Positions 36,571-46,082 are shown, numbered from the stretch's first letter. The stretch: DNA of 64,000 bases from Gemmatimonadaceae bacterium (GCA_025934775.1 JAICWO010000010.1:1-64000), one strand, 5' to 3'. The notes: generated by a model not told the origin, from the letters alone. Program-made: numbers and translations.

Positions 36571-37188
36571 ATGAGCCCATTGGGCGATCGGATCCGCGCG
36601 CAACTGCGTACCTGGCTTGCCGCGCACGTGCGCGAAGCGCGCACGCTGCACGGGATTTCGGTGCTCGTCGAGAACACGCGGCCGGACATCGCGACGAGCG
36701 CGGTGCTCGAGCGGCTCGACGACGCGCTCGGGCTGATCGAGCAGTATCAGCCGTGGCGGCTCCGGCACCTGCAACGGGACCTGCGGCGCATCGTCGTCGT
36801 TCGCTATCCTTGTCGCGGCGCGTACATCCCGAGCGAGCGGACGTGCATTACGGAGCTCACGTTCCTCGCGCGACGCGACATCTCCGCCGCCGTGGTGGCG
36901 TCGTCGATCGTGCACGAAGGCATCCACGCGCGCGTCGATCGTTTTCGTCAGATCGTGGGCACCGGCGCGCGCGGCGACGACATGCCGCGCGAGGAGCGTT
37001 TGTGCCGAACGGCGGAGCTGGCGTTCGGCCGCGCGTTGCCGAGCGAGCTGGGGAGGCCGGTGATCGAGCGCGCGCTGGCGAGTCTGTCGCTGGAGGATCA
37101 GGAGGTGGCGCCGGCGATCGACTGGGAGGTGGCGCGGGCGCGGCAGGACGCGATCGACGCCGACGCGGCGCGGCGGCGCGCGGACTAG
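36571..37188 (+). CDS. Unknown protein with HExxH-like motif
   Basis: AAVVASSIVHEGIHARVDRFRQIV. Confidence 0.6.
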   Translation: MSPLGDRIRAQLRTWLAAHVREARTLHGISVLVENTRPDIATSAVLERLDDALGLIEQYQPWRLRHLQRDLRRIVVVRYPCRGAYIPSERTCITELTFLARRDISAAVVASSIVHEGIHARVDRFRQIVGTGARGDDMPREERLCRTAELAFGRALPSELGRPVIERALASLSLEDQEVAPAIDWEVARARQDAIDADAARRRAD

Positions 37189-37233
37189 CGGGACAACGGT
37201 CGCCGATAACGTGCCTGTTATGATTGATCAATA

Positions 37234-38214
37234 ATGAGAATAGCATACTTTGCGCTTGGCGTGATCCTCCTCGGCGCGCCTGGACCCGCGGCATCTCAAA
37301 CGGCGCGCGCTCCCCAGCTCTTTGCGTTCCACAGCAATTTCTGGGTCAACCTGCATCACTTCCTCTACGCGACGGCCCGCGCCCGGAAGGGGATGGAGGC
37401 TGGACGCGCGATCGGCCCGATGGCGCTCGCGGACACCGCCGGCGTCGGCGCGCTCGCCGCGGGCGATCGCGCGGCGTGGGACAGCGCCGTCGCGTATTAC
37501 GAATCGACGCTGGTGAAGCGCGACCTCCTGTTCGACAGCACGATGGTCGCGATCAACAACACGCTCGCGACGATGGATGATGCGCGCTCGACTCGAGGCA
37601 TGGCGCTCGATCCCGGGCTCGCGCGCGCGCTCGATCGCGCTGCTCCGGTCTACCGCGCGCTCTGGTGGCCGCGGCATGACGCCGCCAATCACGCGTGGAT
37701 CGGCGCGCTCGCGCCGCTCATCGCGCGCGACGGATCATCGATCGCCGCGAACGAGAGCCGGCTATTTCGCGAAGCGTGGCCGCCCATGCCGGTGCGCGTC
37801 GACGTGACGGCCTACTCGAGTTGGGCGGGGGCTTACACGACGAACGGGCCGCCGCACATCACGATCTCGAGCACCGACGCCGGCACACAGGGCGCGTACG
37901 CTCTCGAAACGGTGTTTCACGAGGTGCTGCACACGATGGACGACACCCTGTTCGACGGGGTGCAGCGCGCATTCCGCAGCGCGGGGAAGCCGCTGCCGCA
38001 CGATCCGACGCACCCGTTCATCTTTTTCACGGCCGGCGAGTTGACGCGGCGCGTCGTGCCAGGCCACGTGCCGTTCGCCGAACAGTTCGGACTCTGGAAT
38101 CGCGTGGCGGCGTTCCGGCAGGCGCTCGCGGCGTTGCATCAGAGCTGGGCGTTGTATCTGACCGGCGCGCTCACGTTCGACGAGGCGCTCTCGAAATACG
38201 CGGCGGTGTATTGA
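37234..38214 (+). CDS. Secreted protein with HExxH motif, unknown function
   Basis: MRIAYFALGVILLGAPGPAASQ signal; ALETVFHEVLHTMDDTLFDG. Confidence 0.7.
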   Translation: MRIAYFALGVILLGAPGPAASQTARAPQLFAFHSNFWVNLHHFLYATARARKGMEAGRAIGPMALADTAGVGALAAGDRAAWDSAVAYYESTLVKRDLLFDSTMVAINNTLATMDDARSTRGMALDPGLARALDRAAPVYRALWWPRHDAANHAWIGALAPLIARDGSSIAANESRLFREAWPPMPVRVDVTAYSSWAGAYTTNGPPHITISSTDAGTQGAYALETVFHEVLHTMDDTLFDGVQRAFRSAGKPLPHDPTHPFIFFTAGELTRRVVPGHVPFAEQFGLWNRVAAFRQALAALHQSWALYLTGALTFDEALSKYAAVY

Positions 38215-38290
38215 GCGGCTGTTTGCGCGAGTGGTCCTCCACTCCGACTTTCACGTCAGGACCACTGGCCCAAACCCTCGGATCAAGAAC

Positions 38291-38833
38291 ATGTCGATCT
38301 TCAGCGCCTCCGGCTTTCTCACACCCGACCAAGCGAATGCGTACACGAGCCACGTGCTCGAGCTGCTGGGCGACCGCGATCCGCTCGAAGTGCTCGCGGC
38401 GACGCCGGCGGCGCTCCGCGATGCCCTCGATCGCATCGGCCCCGCGCTGCTCGACGCGCGCGAGGCGTCGGACAAGTGGTCGACCCGGATGGTGTTCGCG
38501 CACCTCGCGGACTCGGAGCTCGCGGGCGCGTTCCGGCTGCGGATGATGCTCGCGCACGATCGGCCGGCCGTCGCCTCGTACGACCAGGATCTGTGGGCGA
38601 ACAGTCTTGGATATGAGAACGCTGATCCGGTCGAATCGATCGACCGGTTCGCCGCGCTCCGGCGCTCCAACCTGCGGCTCTGGGATGCCACCCCGGATCG
38701 CCTCGCGCGCGTCTCCGTGCACGCCGAGCGCGGCGAGGAGAGCGTCGACCGGATGCGGCGACTGTACGCCGGCCACGATCTGGGGCACCTGCGCCAGCTC
38801 GATCGGATTCGCCGCGCCGTCTCGGGCACATGA
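38291..38833 (+). CDS. DinB-like (four-helix metal-binding) protein
   Basis: WSTRMVFAHLADSELAGAFRLRMMLAHDRPAVASYDQDLWA...MRRLYAGHDLGHLRQLDRIRRAV. Confidence 0.85.
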   Translation: MSIFSASGFLTPDQANAYTSHVLELLGDRDPLEVLAATPAALRDALDRIGPALLDAREASDKWSTRMVFAHLADSELAGAFRLRMMLAHDRPAVASYDQDLWANSLGYENADPVESIDRFAALRRSNLRLWDATPDRLARVSVHAERGEESVDRMRRLYAGHDLGHLRQLDRIRRAVSGT

Positions 38834-38835
38834 GT

Positions 38836-38877
38836 AAATACGAACGGCCGGCGATCGCTCGCCGGCCGTTCGTATTT
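38836..38877. terminator. Bidirectional hairpin terminator between convergent genes
   Basis: Perfect 19-bp inverted repeat AAATACGAACGGCCGGCGA-tcgc-TCGCCGGCCGTTCGTATTT, A-rich and T-rich ends. Confidence 0.9.
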
Positions 38878-38891
38878 GCTTATCCTCCCGC

Positions 38892-39638
38892 TCAGTGCAC
38901 GGCTTGCTGGAGCGCGTGCACGATGTGGACGGCGTTGTACTTGAAGCCGAGCGAGTAGCGGACGGAGGTCATCCAGTACCGCCCCTCGCCATTCGGGAGC
39001 GCCGCCGCGCTGCTGACGTGGTAAGCGCTCATGCGACTGCGCATCGCCGTGAGCTCCGTGGTCAGCGAGAGCGAGCGCGTGAGCGTGTACTCGAATCCCG
39101 TCCCCGCGGTCGCGCCGACACCGCGCGCGAAGCGCCACCCCGACTCGAATTGCGAGCCCGCCACGATGCCGCCGCCCGGCGTCGGAATCGCGTACTGGTC
39201 AGACATGTAGAGGTAGCCGCCGCGGAGATCGAAGTACGGACGGACGTCGGCGTCGAGCGCGAAGGGCCGATAGCGCGCGCCGATCTCGGTCACGAGATCG
39301 TACGCCGTGGAGAAGTCGCTCGAGCCGTCGAGGTCGACCGTCGCCGCGTAGTGATCATTGATTCGATAGTCGGCGTGATTGTCCATGCCGAGGGTGGTGA
39401 AGACCGCGGTCCCGCCGCCGACGGCTGGCACTTCCATGTGAGACACCAGCGGCGCGGACTCGAACGACCACTTGGACCGCTGATACGCGAGTTGGTTGGC
39501 GACGATCACGGGCTGCGGCGGCAGTTCAGCCGGCGGCGGCTCGGGGCGTCGATAGATGCGCGGGCGGGGGATGCGCTGTGCGCTGAGCAGCGCCGGAATC
39601 GACAGCAGCGCGATGAAAGCGACGGACCGAGTGCGCAT
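38892..39638 (-). CDS. Outer-membrane beta-barrel-like protein
   Basis: MRTRSVAFIALLSIPALLSAQ signal; alternating strands (AATVDLDGSSDFSTAYDLVTEIGARYRPF...VRYSLGFKYNAVHIVHALQQAVH). Confidence 0.65.
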   Translation of the reverse strand: MRTRSVAFIALLSIPALLSAQRIPRPRIYRRPEPPPAELPPQPVIVANQLAYQRSKWSFESAPLVSHMEVPAVGGGTAVFTTLGMDNHADYRINDHYAATVDLDGSSDFSTAYDLVTEIGARYRPFALDADVRPYFDLRGGYLYMSDQYAIPTPGGGIVAGSQFESGWRFARGVGATAGTGFEYTLTRSLSLTTELTAMRSRMSAYHVSSAAALPNGEGRYWMTSVRYSLGFKYNAVHIVHALQQAVH

Positions 39639-39778
39639 GGAGACCTCACGAGCGGCGCGGAGCGCCGGCGACGGGGTGAGGAAATGTATACAGTCGGAAA
39701 TTGATCGTGGGGAGGCGAGCGGGCAAGAGGCGGGCAAAATGGTCGCCCAAACAGCGGGGGCGAATGGCGCAAACGACA

Positions 39779-39985
39779 GAGGGCGCAAACGACACAAGGC
39801 GCAAACAACAAGAGGCGCAGCCTTCCGAACGGCGCTGACTTCCAGAGGGCGCTGACTTCCGAACGGCGCCGACTTCCAAAGGGCGCGACGCTTCCGAACG
39901 GCGCGGCACGAACGGCTGCGCCGTTCGGCAGAGACGTAGCGGCGCAAAGGGCGAACGGCGGGTGACGGCGCAAAGGGCGAACGGC
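39779..39985 (+). repeat. Left arm of 207-bp inverted repeat flanking the four-helix-bundle gene
   Basis: Reverse complement of 40586-40792 with about 8 differences counted by eye; internally made of short CTTCCGAACGGCGCTGA-like modules. Confidence 0.92.
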
Positions 39986-40060
39986 GGGAAACGGCGCGAG
40001 GGCGAACGGCGGGAAACGGCGCGAGGGCGAACGGCGGGAAACGGCGCGAGGGCGAACGGC
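39986..40060 (+). repeat. 25-bp tandem repeat, 3 perfect copies (GGGAAACGGCGCGAGGGCGAACGGC)
   Basis: Units at 39986, 40011 and 40036. Confidence 0.95.
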
Positions 40061-40138
40061 GCGCGCACTGAAAGAGTTCGATGCGGGCCGCAACAATTCG
40101 ACGCTGGGTCGACGCACCGCGCGCGCTACGCTCGGCCC

Positions 40139-40543
40139 ATGTCGCCTCACCGCAATCTCGATGTACTAGACGCGGCGGAGCTCGTCGCGCATGAGATCAA
40201 CGAGATCATCGACAGCACACCCGGTCTCATGCACGTCGATCAGCTCCGTCGCAGTGCACAGTCGATCGGCTCGAACATTCGCGAGGGTATGGGTCGCGGC
40301 CCGGGTCGCGACCGAGCCCATTTCCTCCGCACGGCGCGCGCGTCGGCCGAGGAGACGATCGGTCATCTCAGACCGAATGTCGTCTCCGGTGTCATTCCGG
40401 AGAGCCTCTATTGGCGGCAGCACAACCGACTCGTGGCGATCACGCGGATGTTGACGATGCTTCTGCGCCACCCGAGCAGCACCGACGGTGGCTCGCGGAA
40501 GAGGGAGTCTGAACGGCTCGAGGCTCAGCGACGACGGTCGTGA
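40139..40543 (+). CDS. Four-helix-bundle protein, S23 / 23S rRNA-intervening-sequence protein (bAvd-like) family
   Basis: LVAHEINEIIDSTPGLMHVDQLRRSAQSIGSNIREGMGRGPGRDRAHFLRTARASAEETIGHLRPNVVSGVIPESLYWRQHNRLVAITRMLTMLL. Confidence 0.88.
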   Translation: MSPHRNLDVLDAAELVAHEINEIIDSTPGLMHVDQLRRSAQSIGSNIREGMGRGPGRDRAHFLRTARASAEETIGHLRPNVVSGVIPESLYWRQHNRLVAITRMLTMLLRHPSSTDGGSRKRESERLEAQRRRS

Positions 40544-40585
40544 GGTCGGGGAGAGTCGGCCGCCTTTCGCTGTTGCGCCGCCACC

Positions 40586-40792
40586 CGCCGTTCGCCCTTG
40601 CGCCGTCACCCGCCGTTCGCCCTTTGCGCCGCTACGTCTCTGCCGAACGGCGCAGCCGTTCGCGCCGCGCCGTTCGGAAGCGTTGCGCCCTTTGGAAGTC
40701 CGCGCCGTTCGGAAGTCAGCGCCCTCTGGAAGTCAGCGCCGTTCGGAAGGCTGCGCCTTTTGTTGTTTGCGCCTTCTGTCCTTTGCGCCCTT
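40586..40792 (-). repeat. Right arm of the 207-bp inverted repeat
   Basis: Reverse complement matches 39779-39985; ends a few bases from the stop codon of the downstream histidine kinase gene. Confidence 0.92.
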
Positions 40793-40798
40793 CGCCCT

Positions 40799-43700
40799 TC
40801 AAGCGACCGATCTGGCCCGGAGCACCTCTCTGAGCACCGCTCCCAGCTCCCCCGCCCGGAACGGCTTCTTCAGAAATCCATCCGCATCCACCGTGAGCCC
40901 GCGCCGGAGCAGATCCTCCTCCGCGTAGCCGCTCATCAACACGATCGGCGCGGCGAAACCCTTCTCGCGCAGTGCGCGCGCGGCGGCGGCGCCGTTCAGC
41001 TTCGGCATCGTCACGTCGAGCAGGAACGCGTCGACGTCGCGGATCTCGGCCAGCGCGAGCGCCGCGGCGCCGTCGGTCGCGAGCACGACTTCGTAACCCA
41101 GCTCGTGCAGGATCTGTTCGCAGATCACGCGCACGTCCTCTTCGTCGTCCGCCACGAGCACGCGCGACTTGCCGATCGCCGGGATCGATTCGGGCGGCGT
41201 CGTCGACGCGAGCGATGTCGGTGCGCCGGCGGCCAGCGGGAGGTAGATGAGGAAGCGCGTGCCCTCGCCCGGCGCGCTGATCACATTGAGGCCGCCGTGA
41301 TGCCCGCGGACGATGCCGAGGAGGGCCGCGAGGCCGAGGCCTCGTCCCGTGAACTTGGTCGTGAAGAACGGGTCGAAGATGCGGGACAGAATCGCCGGCT
41401 CGATGCCGCTGCCGTCGTCGGAGACGTCGAGTACAACGTACGGGCCGTGCGCGGGCATGTCGGAGGCGGCGTGCAGCAGCGACAGGTCGCGCATCGCGCC
41501 ATGCTCCACCTCGACACGCACCGTCACGCGGCCTGCGCGGTCGCCGATCGCTTCGGCGGCGTTCGTGGCGAGGTTCATGATGATCTGCCGGAGCTGGGTC
41601 GCGTCGCCTTCGACGACGGCGGCCATGGGCGGCGGCGAAAAATCGAGGTCGATCGTGCGCGGGACCGTCGCCCGCACCAGCGCGAGCATGTCGTCCACCA
41701 GCTTGGCCACGTCCACTTTCTCGACGGCGACCTTGCCTTTGCCGGCGTAGGCCAGCATCTGCTGCGTGAGCTCCGCCGCGCGGAAGCCGGCCGTGCGGAT
41801 GCGGTGGACCGTCTCCGTGGCGCGTTCGTTCCCCGCCACCTGATACTCGAGCAGCTCGGCGCCCACGACGACGCTCATGAGCACATTGTTAAAATCGTGC
41901 GCCACGCCGCCGGCCAGGATGGCGAGACTCTCGGCTTTCTGCGCCTGGAGGAGGCGGGCGTGCGCTTCCGTGAGATCGCGCGTCTGCGCCTCGACGCGGC
42001 GCTCCAGGTCTTCGTTGCGGCGGCGGGCGGCCGCTTCGCGCAGCAACACCAACGCGAACACCACGGCCGCGGCGACGAGCAGCTGCAGCACGCGCGCCCA
42101 CCACGTGTCCCACCAGGCGGGAGCGACGTAGAACGTGACCGCGGCGCCGCGCTTGTTCCACGCGCCGTTGGGGCTCGACGCGATCACGCGGAAGAGATGC
42201 CGGCCCGCGGGTACGCTCGCGTATGTCGCCTTGTGCTGGTCGCCGGCGAGGACCCAGTCGCGATCGACCCCTTGGAGCTTGTACGCGAAGCGAATCTTTT
42301 CCGGCGCGGTGAAATCGGGCGCGGCGAAGCTCGCGGTGAACGCGTTGCCCTCGTGCGCGATGCGCACCACGGAATCGGCGTTCAGGTTCACGATCGGCCG
42401 ATCGACGCCGTCGATCGAGAGCGTCATGAATACGGCCGTCGGTGGAGCAGGGAGCGACGCGAGCACGTCGGGGCGGAAGACGTTCACGCCGTTGATGCCG
42501 CCGAAGTACATCGTGCCGTCCGGCGCGCGGTAATGCGCCTCGCGATTGAACTCGCGCGCCTGCAGCCCGTCCTCGAGGCCGTACCGCATGGCGAGCCCGG
42601 ACTTCGGATCGAACATGGCGACGCCGTCGTCGCTGCTCAGCCAGAGCATGCCGTGTGCGTCCTCGAGCACGCCGTAGATGAAGCTGTGCGGCAGCCCCTG
42701 CGCCGTGCTGTACGACGTGAACCGGCCGGTCCGCTCGTCGAACTTGTTGAGCCCGCCGCCCTTGGTCGCGACCCATACCGTGCCGCGGCTGTCCTGCATG
42801 ATGTCGGTGACGAAGCTGCTGCCCAACGTGCCGGCCTGCCCCGCCTTGCCGTAGTAGTGCGCGACGCGCGCGTGCGCACGGTCAATGCGCGCGAGCCCGT
42901 CGGTGCCCCCGACCCACAGCATGCCCGAGCGATCCTCGAAGATCGATTGCACGTCGTTGCCGGCGAGCACGCGGAGATCGCCCTGCGTGGCGCCGTAGCT
43001 GCGCGCGCTCCGTCGATCGGGCGCGATCGCGTACATGCCGCGCCCCTCGAGTCCCACGTACAGTGTACCGCCACGATCTTCGTAGATCATGTTCACACTC
43101 GCATCCGCGGGCACGAGCGTCGAGCGCGTGAACCCGCCGGTCGCGGGATCGAATTTTCCAAAGCCCGTCTCGTGCAACCCGACCCAGTCGACGCCGGCGT
43201 GGTCCTCGAAGAAGGCCCAGACGTCGTCGCCGGGGAGCGAGTGGGCGTTGCCGTCGCGATGCCGATACACCGTCACGCGGCCGCTCGGATCGATGCGATC
43301 GAGGCCGCCATGCTGCGTACCGATCCACACGTTGCCCTTGCGATCGCCGGAGATCCCGCGGACGTAGCCGTCGCTCAGCGAGCGGGCGTTGCCCGGATCG
43401 TGTCGCAGAAGATCGAACGTGACCGCGGCCGGCGCGTGCTTGCTCAAGCCATAGCTCTCGACACCGACCCAGAGCACGCCGCCGCGATCGGTCAGGATCG
43501 ATCGAACGATCGGGCCGCCGAGCGAGCGCGGGTCGCCGAGATCGTGGGTGTGTTGAGCGAAGGTGTCGTGCGCCGGATCGAGCGCGATCACGCCGTTGTC
43601 GCTGCCGATCCAGATCGTGCCGTCCGGCCCTTCGTCGAGCGTGTTGACGCCAAATTCCACCGGCGACTTGGCGCCCGCCGTCCGCATATAGTGATGCAGC

Positions 43701-44470
43701 ACGAGATTCGAGCGCCCTTCGATCGCGACGAGATCGTCGGGCGTCCCGATCCAGACGACCCCGTAGCGATCGAACAGCATCGCGCGGATCTCGCGCGTGC
43801 GGAGCTCGACGCGAAGCTTCGTGAACGCGCCGGTCCGGCGGTCGAGGAGATAGATGCCGCGCCGCGTTCCGACCCACAGCGGACCGCCGGGAATCTCGAG
43901 CAGCGAGATGACGTCGTTGCTGAAGCGAGCCGAGTCGCCGGTGGGCTGCGGAACGAAGTGACGGGCGCGGCCGGTCGCGGTGTCGAGCGCATCGACGCCC
44001 GCGGGGGTGCCGACCCACAGCGTGCCGTCGCGCGTCTCGAGCAGCGTGCTGATGTCGTTGCTCGCGAGCGACGCGGGGTCTTTCGTCGAATGTTGAAAGC
44101 GCCGGAATCCGCGGCGTCGTGCGTCGCGTCGCGCGACGCCGCCGTGCAGCGTGCCCACCCAGATCGATCCACCCGCGCTCGGCGCGACCGCGGTCACCCA
44201 GGCGTCGGCGAGCGAGGTGCTGTCGCCTTCGATTGGGCGGAAGACGGTGAAGCCCGTCCCGTCGTAGCGATCGAGCCCGTCCTGCGTGCCGAACCAGAGG
44301 AACCCGATCTTCCCCTGCGCGATGGCGGTCACCGTGCCGTTCGAGAGCCCGCGCTCCTGCGCGATTCGCTCGAATGAGAACGGGGAGCGTTGTGCGGTGG
44401 CGGCGCGCCCGAAGGAAAGCGTCGCGAGGAGAGCAAGGCCAGCGCCGGCCAGGAACTTTGTGGGGGTCAT
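40799..44470 (-). CDS. Hybrid two-component sensor: periplasmic propeller (Reg_prop/Y_Y_Y), TM, histidine kinase, receiver
   Basis: GLSNGTVTAIAQGKIGFLWFGTQDGLDRYDG; repeated IWIGT/LWVGT blades; LAGGVAHDFNNVLMSVVVGAELLEYQ; DDGSGIEPAILSRIFDPFFTTKFTGRGLGLAALLGIVRGHHGGL; receiver RVLVADDEEDVRVICEQILHELGYEVVLATDG. Confidence 0.93.
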   Translation of the reverse strand: MTPTKFLAGAGLALLATLSFGRAATAQRSPFSFERIAQERGLSNGTVTAIAQGKIGFLWFGTQDGLDRYDGTGFTVFRPIEGDSTSLADAWVTAVAPSAGGSIWVGTLHGGVARRDARRRGFRRFQHSTKDPASLASNDISTLLETRDGTLWVGTPAGVDALDTATGRARHFVPQPTGDSARFSNDVISLLEIPGGPLWVGTRRGIYLLDRRTGAFTKLRVELRTREIRAMLFDRYGVVWIGTPDDLVAIEGRSNLVLHHYMRTAGAKSPVEFGVNTLDEGPDGTIWIGSDNGVIALDPAHDTFAQHTHDLGDPRSLGGPIVRSILTDRGGVLWVGVESYGLSKHAPAAVTFDLLRHDPGNARSLSDGYVRGISGDRKGNVWIGTQHGGLDRIDPSGRVTVYRHRDGNAHSLPGDDVWAFFEDHAGVDWVGLHETGFGKFDPATGGFTRSTLVPADASVNMIYEDRGGTLYVGLEGRGMYAIAPDRRSARSYGATQGDLRVLAGNDVQSIFEDRSGMLWVGGTDGLARIDRAHARVAHYYGKAGQAGTLGSSFVTDIMQDSRGTVWVATKGGGLNKFDERTGRFTSYSTAQGLPHSFIYGVLEDAHGMLWLSSDDGVAMFDPKSGLAMRYGLEDGLQAREFNREAHYRAPDGTMYFGGINGVNVFRPDVLASLPAPPTAVFMTLSIDGVDRPIVNLNADSVVRIAHEGNAFTASFAAPDFTAPEKIRFAYKLQGVDRDWVLAGDQHKATYASVPAGRHLFRVIASSPNGAWNKRGAAVTFYVAPAWWDTWWARVLQLLVAAAVVFALVLLREAAARRRNEDLERRVEAQTRDLTEAHARLLQAQKAESLAILAGGVAHDFNNVLMSVVVGAELLEYQVAGNERATETVHRIRTAGFRAAELTQQMLAYAGKGKVAVEKVDVAKLVDDMLALVRATVPRTIDLDFSPPPMAAVVEGDATQLRQIIMNLATNAAEAIGDRAGRVTVRVEVEHGAMRDLSLLHAASDMPAHGPYVVLDVSDDGSGIEPAILSRIFDPFFTTKFTGRGLGLAALLGIVRGHHGGLNVISAPGEGTRFLIYLPLAAGAPTSLASTTPPESIPAIGKSRVLVADDEEDVRVICEQILHELGYEVVLATDGAAALALAEIRDVDAFLLDVTMPKLNGAAAARALREKGFAAPIVLMSGYAEEDLLRRGLTVDADGFLKKPFRAGELGAVLREVLRARSVA

Positions 44471-44571
44471 CGCCGGGAAGAAGACGATCATACCCCGGGC
44501 AACGCATCGCCAGGCAGACCAGTCGCAGCGGGATTTGACAGGGCGCCGGTTAGCCCCAGTTTTGTGCCGGC

Positions 44572-45114
44572 ATGGCACTCAGACTCGAAGACATCACGAA
44601 CCGGATCGTCGCCAGCTCCGCCACGATCATCGCGCTCGTCGCGATGGGAACCGCCGTGTATCAGTCGAAGCTGATGCGCGATCAGGCCAAGGCGTCGGTC
44701 TGGCCGTATCTGCTCGTGGGCAACTCCGACAACGACGGCTTCGAGCGCATCGTGCAGAACGTGGGGCTCGGACCGGCGGTCATCAAAGCCTTCGAGGTGC
44801 GCGTGCACGGGCATCCGGTGCACACGTGGCGCGAAGCCGCGGAATCGCTCGGCGTGCGGCTCACCGGCCGCGGGATGAAAAGCACAACGTTCGGGCGCGG
44901 GATCGTGGCGCCCGTGAACTCACTGGTCGAGTTGGTGCAGTTCTCCGACTCCGGCGACGCGCAGGCGTTTCGTGCGCATCGCGACGACATCACGACGTGG
45001 GTCTGCTATTGCTCGTTGTACGGCGACTGTTGGACGACGGGCGCGAATGGCGTCGAGCCGCCGGAGCCCGTGACGGAGTGTGTGGAAGATCCGAAGACGG
45101 CGTTCAGGCGATAG
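44572..45114 (+). CDS. Single-TM protein of unknown function, paralogue of 60093-60644
   Basis: ITNRIVASSATIIALVAMGTAVYQSKLMRDQAKASVWPYLLVGNSDNDGFERIVQNVGLGPAVIKAFEVRVHG; TTGACA-like element upstream. Confidence 0.7.
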   Translation: MALRLEDITNRIVASSATIIALVAMGTAVYQSKLMRDQAKASVWPYLLVGNSDNDGFERIVQNVGLGPAVIKAFEVRVHGHPVHTWREAAESLGVRLTGRGMKSTTFGRGIVAPVNSLVELVQFSDSGDAQAFRAHRDDITTWVCYCSLYGDCWTTGANGVEPPEPVTECVEDPKTAFRR

Positions 45115-45126
45115 CGCAGCTCGATC

Positions 45127-45756
45127 TCAGCAGTCGCGGGCGAGCGCCTCGGAATGGCGCGTCACCCGAAGCAATCCTCCGGCGAGCGTCGAGAGCGACA
45201 CCACGAAGGGCTGCAACCATTGCAGCGCCGCTGGCCCATGGAGTGTTGATGGCATGTTAGCCGTCAACGCGACAATCGGGAATGCGCCGAGCACGATCGC
45301 GAGGATCGCCGCGCAGGCGAGCGGAGCGCGTCGCTCGAGCCACGCCGTGTAGTAGCCCGACAGCGCGCCGCCGACCGCGCCGACGGTCAGGACGAACGAC
45401 ACCGAGGCGATGCTCGGCGCGTGCGGACCCGGCCGCACGCCATACGCGTACATGATGCTCATGACGAGACCGAGCGGCACCATCAACGTGACGAGCATCA
45501 GCGCGTACGCGCTCGCCATGACGCCGGCCGCGTGACGCCAGCCGCGGAGACCGAGCCCGCGGGCCCAATTGCGGGCGATGTGCGGCCCGGAGCGCCATGT
45601 TTCCGCCCAGTACCATCGGCGCGCGGCGCGCGCTCCCTCGTGCGCCGCCCGCTCGGCATACTCCTCGGCGAGATCGCCGAGCAATGCATCAGCAAACTCT
45701 GAACGCGCGCCGAGCGCTTCGAGGATGCGTTCGGCGGCGCGAGGCGGCGCGATCAT
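45127..45756 (-). CDS. Membrane protein with permease-prefix-like N-terminus
   Basis: AERILEALGARSEFADALLGDLAEEYAERAAHEGARAARRWYWAETWRSGPH followed by TM helices; ATGA overlap with PadR. Confidence 0.7.
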   Translation of the reverse strand: MIAPPRAAERILEALGARSEFADALLGDLAEEYAERAAHEGARAARRWYWAETWRSGPHIARNWARGLGLRGWRHAAGVMASAYALMLVTLMVPLGLVMSIMYAYGVRPGPHAPSIASVSFVLTVGAVGGALSGYYTAWLERRAPLACAAILAIVLGAFPIVALTANMPSTLHGPAALQWLQPFVVSLSTLAGGLLRVTRHSEALARDC

Positions 45757-46082
45757 GCGCGCTCCGGGGAAAGGGGTGATCCGAGACCGGCCCACACATT
45801 CGCGGCTCTGCGCTCGGCCTCCCGCATCGCGCGGCGCCCCGCCGTCGTCAGCGTGTACTGCCGGCGCGACCGGCCGCCGCGCACCGGCAGCGGTTCGGTC
45901 GTGAACGATGCGAGCAGTCCCTTGTCCTGGAGCCGCTGCAACGTGGTGTACACGGCGCCGACCGAGTACGCGTGCCTGGTCCGCGCCGAGATGTCGCGGC
46001 GGATCGCCAGGCCGTGCGCGTCGTCGCCGAGCCGGGCGACGGCGAGGAGGATCGTGAGCTCGAGGGGGCCGAGAGAGGGCAT
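45753..46082 (-). CDS. PadR-family transcriptional regulator
   Basis: LGPLELTILLAVARLGDDAHGLAIRRDISARTRHAYSVGAVYTTLQRLQDKGLLASFTTEPLPVRGGRSRRQYTLTTAGRRAM. Confidence 0.93.
   Translation of the reverse strand: MPSLGPLELTILLAVARLGDDAHGLAIRRDISARTRHAYSVGAVYTTLQRLQDKGLLASFTTEPLPVRGGRSRRQYTLTTAGRRAMREAERRAANVWAGLGSPLSPERA

Noticed and set aside
39986-40060. 25-bp repeats and 22484-22593 41-bp repeats as CRISPR
   Set aside because: Units are contiguous with no spacers and no cas genes are present.
40139-40543. Diversity-generating retroelement based on the Avd-like four-helix-bundle protein
   Set aside because: No reverse transcriptase and no template/variable repeat pair found in the window.
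40139-40543. Intervening sequence within a 23S rRNA gene
   Set aside because: No rRNA sequence recognised on either side; neighbours are an outer-membrane protein and a histidine kinase gene.
40598-44377. 1259-aa plus-strand ORF opposite the hybrid histidine kinase
   Set aside because: Arg/His/Ala-rich antisense shadow of a well-supported minus-strand gene with clear domains; caused by high GC.
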